Of a DNA stretch of 5,017 nucleotides, positions 1-5,017 are shown piece after piece. The notes under the pieces are model-generated. The model saw nothing but the letters and a program-made list of their open reading frames with translations, searched no databases and was not told the DNA's origin. The translations under genes and the position numbers were made by a program. Origin of the DNA: Akkermansia sp. (GTDB taxonomy: Bacteria > Verrucomicrobiota > Verrucomicrobiia > Verrucomicrobiales > Akkermansiaceae); NCBI GenBank assembly GCA_017379255.1, contig JAFNWZ010000120.1, positions 1-5,017 on the forward strand, read 5' to 3'. Positions within the stretch are counted from its first letter, which is position 1; each line of letters begins with the position of its first letter.

Positions 1-43
1 CCAATGCCAGAAGGGAGAGCGTGGCCGTGGCGGGTTCGGGAAT
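1..43 (-). other. PEP-CTERM sorting signal (truncated by window edge)
   Basis: Codons 721-734 read I-PEP-ATATLSLLAL, the Pro-Glu-Pro motif followed by the start of a hydrophobic segment. In the family this is followed by a short run of Arg or Lys, which would lie just off the left edge. The family function is recognition by an exosortase-type membrane protease. No such enzyme is encoded in this window. Confidence 0.9.
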
Positions 44-2203
44 GGTGTAGATGGTTGCAGTACCCTTGATGTACAAATCGTTGTCTGCCTGGTAATATCG
101 GACTCCTTCGACCCGGATTGCCAGTTCCTCACCCTGTACGGCATATGTGGCAATCTCATTTTCCGATAAGTTGAACGATGTGTAGTTAGGCAGCGTGAGG
201 ATGTTTCCGTAATTGCTTTCCTCTCCACCATCTATCAACTTGAAGTCAAAGCTGAGGGAGTCTTCTTCAAACAGGGAAACGTCAAAGGTGATGTCAATCC
301 TGGCACCTTCGGCCAGTGTGATGACGTCTCCGTAGATGACAGAATGTTTCCCGGAGTCCCATTCGCAGATTTCGCCTTCTGCCGTGGCTATGAATCCGGC
401 CACATTGAACATGGTGGTGGAGCCTTCTTCCAGGGTGAGGGTTTCAGCCTGCAGCCCGATAATGGGAGCGGAACCATTGCCGACCATGTACGATGTTCCT
501 GTACTGATGCTTACATCGCCCAGTTTGCCTGAGCCCTGAATGAGCCCGGAACCAGAAACCTTGCCAGTGAGAGTACCTTCATTGTTCAAAATGGCGCCTT
601 CTGCCACATAAAGGCCTTTTTCACTTCCTTCCGCCAGGATGGTGCCTGTGTTTGTCAACGTTGCGCCAAGTGCAACATTGATTTCATTGGCTTTCATGGT
701 GCCGTTGTTAGTGGCAGTGCTGAAGATGGCAAGCTTGATGTTTCCTTCTGCCTCTATGACGGAGCCCTCCGTGTTTTCGAGGGTGGCACCGGCATTCACA
801 TAGATGTCGCCCTCCAACGCAAGAGACCCATTGTTGGTGAGTTTTGAGGAGCCATCCAGCCGGATGAAGCCCCCAACCTGGATAGAGCCGTTATTAGTGA
901 TGTTATTGGAGACGCCATCTACTACAGTATCATTGATGATGATGTGTTCGCCGATGTTCATGGAGGCTGATTCAGCAACCGTCACTGAACCTGTGGCAGA
1001 GCCATATCCGATGGACATACCATCGGCCGTGAAGCTTGAACCACCGTTGATGTTCAGTTCGCCTGCGCCGTTACTGAATAAGCCGACAAAAACGCGTCCG
1101 CCTGTTTGAGTAACCTCACTGCCGGAGTCGATATTGATTGAACCTGTACCCTGGTAGCCGACATAGACATCGGCATTGAGTGAGGCACTGGCGCTTTCTG
1201 AAATGTTAAGACTGCCGGTTGAACCAGGGCCTTCTGCTATACAGATGTAGCAAGTTCCTCCATCTTTTGAACCAAGGATCATGCTGGCTCCATCTGTTAC
1301 GGTGATTTCACCATTCCCTTGCTGCGACTTACCAATGGAAATATAGGAGGTGTGTGTGGAAGCTCCCGTGGAAGGTGCAGGCGGCGTATTGGTGCTTTCC
1401 ATAATCAGCTCACTATTTTCACCGCTGACGACGATGGACCCCTTGCCCGTGTTGCTGCCTCCTACTATAATCTGGTTATATGAGGTGTTGATTTCGTCCG
1501 GACTGGCTTTAATGTACGCTTTGCCGCCATTCTTGATTTCCAGAAGCCCTGAGTTGTCATCCGGGGTGGAGGTTGAGCAGGAAATGCCAAGGAAAGCCCG
1601 GGTAGTCAGGGTGCCGCCATCCACGGTAATGGAGCCTTTTCCGCCATGGCCGATGTAAATCTGGGCTCCGCCCAATGCCGTGGTGCCGGTGCCTGTATCA
1701 AGAGTGGAGCCTTTGTTGATGGTGATGTGCCCTTCGTGGGCTGCAAAAGGAACATCGCCGCCAATATTGCTGGAGAGGGTAGCGTTGGTTTTCCAGTCAT
1801 TTGTATTGTGCCATCCATAGCCACCAACAAAGAGGCTGTTTTCTGTGTATACACGGATAGGGTTGTCAGCCGTGCCGATAACCAGATGGGCATCCCCGAT
1901 GAAAGAACCGACTGTCACTGTGCTGGCACTACTGTGTGACAGAGAAATGTCTGCATCATCGGGCTTTGTGTCATCGGATGCGCTGATATAGTACGGGTTG
2001 CCTGCATCACCTGCTGCAATGAATGCAACTTTATTCTTATCAGAGTAGAACATTCCATTGCCTGCAGCGGTTTCTGTAAATGTTTCTGAGGCAATCGCAT
2101 CGCTGCTCAGGGTGTAGGTTTCTACAACTGGTGATACCTGAGCCATGGTAATCCCGGAGCATGATGCCAGACCGCAAATCAATAGGAAAAGAGTTTTTTT
2201 CAT
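1..2203 (-). CDS. Exported repeat-rich PEP-CTERM sorting-domain protein (3' end outside window)
   Basis: An open frame of 734 codons runs from ATG at 2203 to the left edge with no stop. Residues 1-21 form a signal peptide: MKKT, a hydrophobic core, then a possible cut after ITMA before Q22. Residues about 23-165 are a region I do not recognise. Residues 190-431 hold about nine Gly-started beta-repeat units, and 433-545 hold a second repeat type built on TNNGS/T. Residues about 586-716 are another beta-rich stretch, and the tail reads IPEP (721-724) followed by ATATLSLLAL. PEP-CTERM tails are normally a PEP motif, a hydrophobic helix and a basic end, so only about 8-12 residues should be missing (inference). 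In exosortase systems such tails direct export and surface sorting. The repeats resemble the T5SS/PEP-CTERM-associated type, but no autotransporter barrel is visible. An in-frame ATG at 2233 would add MKAFIPLYET; 2203 is preferred because MKKT is a typical signal-peptide start. No clear Shine-Dalgarno precedes either. The exact function is unknown; a structural or adhesin-like surface role is a guess. Confidence 0.9.
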   Translation of the reverse strand, partial: MKKTLFLLICGLASCSGITMAQVSPVVETYTLSSDAIASETFTETAAGNGMFYSDKNKVAFIAAGDAGNPYYISASDDTKPDDADISLSHSSASTVTVGSFIGDAHLVIGTADNPIRVYTENSLFVGGYGWHNTNDWKTNATLSSNIGGDVPFAAHEGHITINKGSTLDTGTGTTALGGAQIYIGHGGKGSITVDGGTLTTRAFLGISCSTSTPDDNSGLLEIKNGGKAYIKASPDEINTSYNQIIVGGSNTGKGSIVVSGENSELIMESTNTPPAPSTGASTHTSYISIGKSQQGNGEITVTDGASMILGSKDGGTCYICIAEGPGSTGSLNISESASASLNADVYVGYQGTGSINIDSGSEVTQTGGRVFVGLFSNGAGELNINGGSSFTADGMSIGYGSATGSVTVAESASMNIGEHIIINDTVVDGVSNNITNNGSIQVGGFIRLDGSSKLTNNGSLALEGDIYVNAGATLENTEGSVIEAEGNIKLAIFSTATNNGTMKANEINVALGATLTNTGTILAEGSEKGLYVAEGAILNNEGTLTGKVSGSGLIQGSGKLGDVSISTGTSYMVGNGSAPIIGLQAETLTLEEGSTTMFNVAGFIATAEGEICEWDSGKHSVIYGDVITLAEGARIDITFDVSLFEEDSLSFDFKLIDGGEESNYGNILTLPNYTSFNLSENEIATYAVQGEELAIRVEGVRYYQADNDLYIKGTATIYTIPEPATATLSLLAL
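569..907 (-). repeat. Second protein repeat block with (T/N)NxG(S/T) turns
   Basis: Residues 433-545 change to a different repeat: TNNGSI (436), TNNGSL (456), ENTEGSV (476), TNNGTM (498), TNTGTI (517) and NNEGTL (540), spaced about 19-23 residues apart. GATL occurs twice just before a turn (472 and 513). This is the style of repeat seen in solenoid adhesin-like proteins. It probably continues the beta-solenoid of the preceding block with shorter coils (inference). Confidence 0.65.
911..1636 (-). repeat. Nine degenerate T5SS/PEP-CTERM-type protein repeats
   Basis: Residues 190-431 divide into units of 24-43 residues. Each starts with a strand such as GSITV, GSIVV, GEITV, GSLNI, GSINI, GELNI or GSVTV and is usually followed by a GGxx turn. 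Most end in a strand of the form YIxIG or VxVG (examples YISIG, VYVGY, VFVGL, MSIGY). Unit starts are residues 190, 220, 255, 298, 330, 354, 381 and 405, with a partial unit before 190. The pattern suits a right-handed beta-helix or beta-solenoid and resembles the repeat family shared by type V secretion passengers and PEP-CTERM proteins. The DNA has diverged between units, so this is an old protein repeat and not a recent tandem duplication. Confidence 0.75.
2141..2203 (-). other. Signal peptide with overlapping lipobox-like motif
   Basis: Residues 1-21 of the PEP-CTERM protein have a two-lysine n-region and a hydrophobic core from about T4 to A13. Two cleavage readings are possible. One is a signal peptidase I cut after T19-M20-A21, giving mature Q22. 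The other is a lipobox, L12-A13-S14-C15, with C15 as the lipidated residue. PEP-CTERM proteins normally use signal peptidase I, so the first reading is favoured. Confidence 0.8.
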
Positions 2204-2219
2204 GGTTTCGTAGAGTGGG

Positions 2220-2233
2220 ATGAAAGCTTTCAT
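2220..2233. promoter_or_regulatory. Perfect 14-bp palindrome, possible operator
   Basis: ATGAAAGCTTTCAT is identical to its own reverse complement. It sits at or just downstream of the predicted start of transcription of the PEP-CTERM gene and ends 17 bases before its start codon. Outside it, GTG (2215-2217) and CAC (2235-2237) extend the symmetry imperfectly. The position suits a repressor site or a small hairpin in the leader RNA, but a chance palindrome of this length in 5 kb is not very unlikely. Confidence 0.35.
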
Positions 2234-2238
2234 TCACT

Positions 2239-2266
2239 ATAATAGGTGTTTATTATGAAAAGTAAA
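2239..2266 (-). promoter_or_regulatory. Candidate sigma70-type promoter for the PEP-CTERM gene
   Basis: On the minus strand, TTTACT (2266-2261, four of six matches to TTGACA) lies 16 bases before TATTAT (2244-2239, five of six matches to TATAAT). Transcription would start near 2231, giving a leader of about 28 bases before the ATG at 2203. The stretch is AT-rich, unlike the coding DNA on both sides. The call rests on matches to the consensus only. Confidence 0.45.
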
Positions 2267-2278
2267 GATTATTCAACC

Positions 2279-2285
2279 GGGGGGG
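2279..2285. repeat. Seven-base poly-G tract between divergent promoters
   Basis: A run of seven G on the plus strand lies 12 bases upstream of the proposed -35 box of the PEP-CTERM gene. It is the only G run of this length in the intergenic region. Homopolymers near surface-protein promoters can change length by slippage, but seven is short for this and no variation can be seen from one sequence. Confidence 0.5.
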
Positions 2286-2294
2286 AGAAGTTAT

Positions 2295-2324
2295 TTGTAA
2301 AAAACGACAAAAGAAAGCTAGAAC
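2295..2324 (+). promoter_or_regulatory. Weak candidate promoter for ilvA-maf
   Basis: TTGTAA (2295-2300) and TAGAAC (2319-2324), 18 bases apart, each match the sigma70 consensus at four of six positions. This would start transcription near 2331 and leave a leader of about 49 bases. A second pair, TTGCGT (2336-2341) and TAGAAT (2360-2365), has a better -10 box but would start only about 8 bases before the ATG, so it is less likely. I see no leader peptide rich in branched-chain codons and no attenuator hairpin. Confidence 0.25.
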
Positions 2325-2379
2325 ACATTACGCGCTTGCGTCATTGATAGCGGTTGCGGTAGAATGAGGCAAGCAAGTT

Positions 2380-3942
2380 ATGAGCACACTCAACGATATC
2401 CTCTTTGATGAAATTCTGCAGGCTCGCCAGCGTGTATATGCCGTGGGAGCACCCACTCCCTTGCAGGAAATCAAGCTTCCCGGGGTGAATGCTACCGTGT
2501 TTGCCAAGCGCGAGGACCTGGGCCCCATTAAGGCATACAAGTGGCGCGGGGCTTATAACTGCATGGCCAAGCTTTCTGCTGAACAGCGGGAGAAGGGCGT
2601 GGTGGCTGCCTCGGCTGGTAACCACGGGCAGGGCGTTGCCCTGGCTGCCCGCCGCCTGGGGTGCAAGGCACATATCTACATGCCGCGCTCCACTCCCGAG
2701 GTGAAGCAGAACGCCGTACGCATGCATGGTGGGGATAATGTGGAGATTGTGCTCACGGGTGACTCGTACGATGCCGCCTCTGCTGCGGCGCATGAGTTTG
2801 CCGATGCGAATGGACTGACCTTTGTGCACCCTTATGACCACCCGTTTACCATGGGCGGGCAGGGGACGCTGGCGGATGAGGTGGTGATGAGCGGTCATGG
2901 GCCGTTTGACCGTGTGTATCTGCAGATTGGCGGCGGTGGCCTTGCCGCGGCCTGTGCCTGCTGGTTCAAGAAATTCTGGCCTGAGTGCAAGTGCATTGGT
3001 GTGGAAGGTGTGAACCAGGCCTCCATGAAGCTGGCCGTGGAAAGTGGCGAGCGCAGGACTCTGCCGTATGTGGATGTGTTCTGCGACGGCACGGCAGTGC
3101 GCACGGCGGGTGAGCTTACCTTTGAACTTTGCCGGGAGTTGCTGGATGGCTTTGTCACCGTGACCAATGAGGAGGTGTGCAAGGCTATCCGTTCGCTCTG
3201 GAACAGCATCCGCGTCATTACCGAGCCCTCTGGCTCTATGGGCATGGCTGCTTTGTTGCAGGACTGGAAGAACGGTAATATCTCCCCCGGAGAGAAATGC
3301 CTGGTGGTGCTTTCCGGGGCTAATATGGATTTTGCGCAGATGGGGCTGGTTGCCACGCGTGCCGGTGTGCATGAAACGAACCGCCAGGAACGTTTCCTGC
3401 AGATTCCCATGGAAACCAAGCGCGGCCAGGTGCTCAAGTATCTGGAAAGCATTCCGGAAGGGGTGCAGCTGACCGATGTGCAGTATGGGCGCGTGGCGGG
3501 GGATATTCAGCAGCCTGTGTTCGGCGTGCTGGCCACGGATGCTCAGTTTGCTGAGATTGACCGCGCTCTGCAGGCGAAAGGATTGCAGGCAAGAGATGTC
3601 ACGAACCACGCAGATGTCCGCTTCCGTATGATTTCCTATGACCGAGAGCGGCTGAAACACCCCGTATTCTTTGTGATTGAGTTCCCGGAGCGTCCGGGGG
3701 CATTCTCAGAGTTCATGCGCGTGGTGGGGCAGTATGCCCACCTGTGCTATTTCAATTACCGCTATTCTGGCGAACACGTGGGCCGCGCCCTGGTCGGGCT
3801 GGAGTTTGAAACGGTGGAGGACCGCGACACCTGCCGCGAGAAGGCAATGCTGTTGCTGGGCACAACGATTCAGGGCCTTCATGAACTGCCGGATGAAGTG
3901 CGTCACCGTGTGCTGGACCGCATGTCACCCCTGGATAAATGA
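2380..3942 (+). CDS. ilvA: Threonine ammonia-lyase, biosynthetic (threonine dehydratase)
   Basis: This cytoplasmic PLP enzyme deaminates L-threonine to 2-oxobutanoate, the first committed step of isoleucine synthesis. The 520 residues are close to the long allosteric form (about 514 in E. coli). The catalytic fold-type II domain covers about 1-325: KREDL (43-47), PLP lysine K54 in AYKWRGA, SAGNHGQG (78-85), AGQGT-like GGQGT (159-163), phosphate-binding GGGGL (184-188), EPSGS (282-286) and SGAN (312-315). The regulatory region follows at about 335-515 as two ACT-like subdomains. The first (from about 340) is divergent. The second is typical, with EFPERPGAF and a NYRYSGEHVGRALVGLE block. In the family, isoleucine inhibits and valine activates through this region. 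ATG 2380 is chosen because GAGG lies at 2366-2369, ten bases upstream, and the N-terminus aligns with the family. Oddities are AYK in place of the common SFK before the lysine, and a CxC-x8-CxC cluster at C192, C194, C203 and C205. The stop overlaps maf. Confidence 0.97.
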   Translation: MSTLNDILFDEILQARQRVYAVGAPTPLQEIKLPGVNATVFAKREDLGPIKAYKWRGAYNCMAKLSAEQREKGVVAASAGNHGQGVALAARRLGCKAHIYMPRSTPEVKQNAVRMHGGDNVEIVLTGDSYDAASAAAHEFADANGLTFVHPYDHPFTMGGQGTLADEVVMSGHGPFDRVYLQIGGGGLAAACACWFKKFWPECKCIGVEGVNQASMKLAVESGERRTLPYVDVFCDGTAVRTAGELTFELCRELLDGFVTVTNEEVCKAIRSLWNSIRVITEPSGSMGMAALLQDWKNGNISPGEKCLVVLSGANMDFAQMGLVATRAGVHETNRQERFLQIPMETKRGQVLKYLESIPEGVQLTDVQYGRVAGDIQQPVFGVLATDAQFAEIDRALQAKGLQARDVTNHADVRFRMISYDRERLKHPVFFVIEFPERPGAFSEFMRVVGQYAHLCYFNYRYSGEHVGRALVGLEFETVEDRDTCREKAMLLLGTTIQGLHELPDEVRHRVLDRMSPLDK

Positions 3943-4490
3943 TGATACTGGCTTCCCAGTCACCCCGCCGCCGGGAACTGCTGGCGCGGGAAGGTGTTGT
4001 GTTCCGGGTAGAGGTGCGCGATACGGAGGAGGTGCATGATGCGTCTCTCGCTCCTGAGCAACTCTGCGCCATCAATGCGGCTGCAAAGGCAGAGGCTGTG
4101 GCGCGGGAATTCCCCGGCGAAGTAGTCATCGGCGCGGATACGCTGGTCTTTATTGATGGGGCTCCGCTGGGCAAACCGGCAGATGAAGTGCGGGCCATCG
4201 CCATGTTGCAGCAGTTGCAGGGGCGGACTCACAGCGTCTGCACTGCGGTGGCTGTCATTATGCCCGATGGCTCGCGTCGCGATTTCTCCGAAACGAGCCA
4301 AGTGACATTCCGCCCGCTTGATGAGGCTGCCATCCGCCACTACATGAGTCTGGTGCATGTGTTTGACAAGGCCGGGGCATACGCAATCCAGGAGCATGGC
4401 GAGCTGATTATTGAAGCATTCGAGGGCGACCTGGACAACGTGATCGGACTTCCGGTGAAGCGGCTTTTGCAGGTTCTCCGGTCAAAATGA
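3939..4490 (+). CDS. maf: Maf family nucleoside triphosphate pyrophosphatase (YhdE-type, dTTP/UTP)
   Basis: Maf proteins hydrolyse non-canonical or surplus nucleoside triphosphates to monophosphate and pyrophosphate in the cytoplasm. The 183-residue length is normal. Visible motifs are LASQSPRRRELL (4-15, substrate-binding loop), IGADTLV (64-70, with the family's catalytic Asp at D67), GKP (78-80), GRTHSVCTAV (95-104), and DKAGAYAIQ (143-151) followed by EGDLDNVIGLP (162-172). The DKAGAYxIQ and DNVIGLP forms match the YhdE branch (dTTP/UTP) and not the YceF branch (m7GTP); this assignment is by motif only. The start ATG overlaps the ilvA stop as ATGA, and a second ATG follows at once (3942), so either could be used. 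No Shine-Dalgarno is evident, so translation probably depends on ribosomes finishing ilvA. The enzyme has no known role in isoleucine synthesis, so the pairing looks like convenience of co-transcription. Confidence 0.95.
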   Translation: MMILASQSPRRRELLAREGVVFRVEVRDTEEVHDASLAPEQLCAINAAAKAEAVAREFPGEVVIGADTLVFIDGAPLGKPADEVRAIAMLQQLQGRTHSVCTAVAVIMPDGSRRDFSETSQVTFRPLDEAAIRHYMSLVHVFDKAGAYAIQEHGELIIEAFEGDLDNVIGLPVKRLLQVLRSK

Positions 4491-4502
4491 ATAATAGAGA
4501 AA

Positions 4503-4533
4503 ACCGCCTGTTCCCACGCAGGAAACAGGCGGT
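4503..4533. terminator. Shared hairpin terminator between convergent maf and uppS
   Basis: ACCGCCTGTT (4503-4512) pairs perfectly with AACAGGCGGT (4524-4533), giving a ten-base GC-rich stem with an 11-base loop; CC/GG inside the loop could add two pairs. On the minus strand the stem runs straight into TTTTCTCTATTATT, a fair U-rich tail for ending uppS. On the plus strand the nearest T run is 4548-4552, 14 bases beyond the stem, so termination of maf here is less certain. Confidence 0.7.
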
Positions 4534-4551
4534 GAAAGGAATCCCGCTTTT

Positions 4552-5017
4552 TCAGCGTTTACCGTAGCGCCGTTCCCGCCTGGCATATTCTGCCAGGGCT
4601 GCTTCGAATTCGGTGCGTCCGAAATCGGGCCAGAGGACATCGGTCACATAGAGCTCTGAATAGCTGATTTGCCAGAGCAGATAATTGGAGATGCGCATTT
4701 CTCCGCTGGTGCGGATGAGTAAATCCGGGTCGGGCATGCCGGCGGTGTAGAGATTGTCTGCCAGCATTTCGGGTGTGATGTCTTCCGGCTGTAGCGTGCC
4801 GGCTTGCACTTCCGTGGCCAGTTTCCTGACGGCCGCGGTGATTTCCTGTCTGGAACCATACGAAAGGGCCAGCACGAGGTTGAGTCCATCGTTATGGCGG
4901 GTGGTCTCGATGCTTTCCTGCAGGCGTTTGCGGCATTTTTCCGGCAGCATGTACAGCTCACCGATGGCATGCAGACGCACGTTCTTTGCCATCATTTCCG
5001 GAGTACGCTCCTGCAGG
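4552..5017 (-). CDS. uppS: Undecaprenyl diphosphate synthase, C-terminal part (5' end outside window)
   Basis: This cis-prenyltransferase adds eight isopentenyl units to farnesyl diphosphate. The C55 product becomes the lipid carrier for peptidoglycan and surface polysaccharide precursors. The frame runs open from the right edge for 154 codons to TGA at 4554-4552, about the last two-thirds of a family usually near 240-250 residues. Coding clearly continues upstream of the ATG at 4995: the preceding codons, LQERTPE, fit the helix before NVRLHAIGEL. Visible motifs are NLVLALSYGSRQEI, then PDLLIRTSGE and MRISNYLLWQ, then SELYVTDVLWPDF, and a basic end, RRERRYGKR. The two Arg and one Ser of RTSGExRxS that bind the isopentenyl diphosphate, and the downstream Glu of SELY, are all present. 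The N-terminal half with the catalytic Asp lies outside the window. YGSR replaces the more common YGGR. The gene is convergent with maf and shares its hairpin. Confidence 0.96.
   Translation of the reverse strand, partial: LQERTPEMMAKNVRLHAIGELYMLPEKCRKRLQESIETTRHNDGLNLVLALSYGSRQEITAAVRKLATEVQAGTLQPEDITPEMLADNLYTAGMPDPDLLIRTSGEMRISNYLLWQISYSELYVTDVLWPDFGRTEFEAALAEYARRERRYGKR

Noticed and set aside
911..1636. Tandem DNA repeat or CRISPR-like array within the PEP-CTERM gene
   Set aside because: The repeats are visible only at protein level; unit lengths vary from 24 to 43 residues and the nucleotides are not conserved between units.
336..1939. Several plus-strand frames of 60-100 codons
   Set aside because: All lie opposite the uninterrupted 734-codon PEP-CTERM frame. 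Their Pro/Ser-rich translations reflect the antisense of Gly/Thr/Asn codons.
2294..2311. TTTGT/ACAAA inverted repeat upstream of ilvA
   Set aside because: A five-base AT-rich stem with an eight-base loop is too weak to call an operator or terminator.
2364..2408. Possible leader peptide (15 codons including the stop, beginning MRQASYEH) overlapping the ilvA start
   Set aside because: It has no run of Ile, Val or Leu control codons, no attenuator hairpin follows, and it overlaps the ilvA start out of frame.
2895..3452. 185-codon minus-strand frame inside ilvA
   Set aside because: It is a second antisense frame of the same gene, with low-complexity Ser/Pro/Thr composition and no family resemblance.
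2341..3660. 439-codon open frame on the minus strand opposite ilvA
   Set aside because: It lies wholly antisense to a well-recognised ilvA, has no recognisable domain, and its composition (rich in His, Arg, Leu) is what the antisense of GC-rich coding DNA gives.
3752..4397. Minus-strand frames of 145-150 codons over maf and the end of ilvA
   Set aside because: They are antisense to maf and ilvA, which are both supported by clear family motifs.

Overview
The window looks like ordinary chromosomal DNA from a Verrucomicrobiota bacterium, most likely Akkermansia or a close relative. The main reason is the gene on the minus strand at the left. It encodes a large exported, repeat-rich protein whose C-terminus runs into a PEP-CTERM tail of the form IPEPATATLSLLAL, a tail I associate with the large families of such proteins in Akkermansia. 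The genus is an inference; the PEP-CTERM tail itself can be read directly.

Layout, left to right. (1) Positions 1-2203, minus strand: 734 uninterrupted codons of the PEP-CTERM repeat protein. The start is inside the window, and probably only about ten C-terminal residues are lost off the left edge. (2) Positions 2204-2379: a 176-base divergent intergenic region. It holds a plausible promoter for the PEP-CTERM gene, a perfect 14-base palindrome at its predicted transcription start, a run of seven G, and a weak promoter candidate for ilvA. (3) Positions 2380-3942, plus strand: ilvA, a full-length biosynthetic threonine ammonia-lyase with a C-terminal regulatory region. (4) Positions 3939-4490, plus strand: maf, a YhdE-type nucleotide pyrophosphatase whose start overlaps the ilvA stop as ATGA. 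(5) Positions 4491-4551: a short convergent gap with a strong hairpin, probably a shared terminator. (6) Positions 4552-5017, minus strand: the C-terminal two-thirds of uppS, undecaprenyl diphosphate synthase, which continues off the right edge.

The genes do not form one pathway. ilvA makes 2-oxobutanoate for isoleucine synthesis, maf is a nucleotide house-cleaning enzyme, uppS makes the lipid carrier for cell-wall and surface polysaccharide assembly, and the PEP-CTERM protein is a surface or exported protein. Only ilvA and maf appear co-transcribed.

I found no mobile element, CRISPR array, RNA gene or frameshift, and nothing that amounts to a new biological system. The points most worth a second look are the repeat architecture and ambiguous signal peptide of the PEP-CTERM protein, the palindrome and homopolymer in its promoter region, and a CxC-x8-CxC cysteine cluster inside IlvA.
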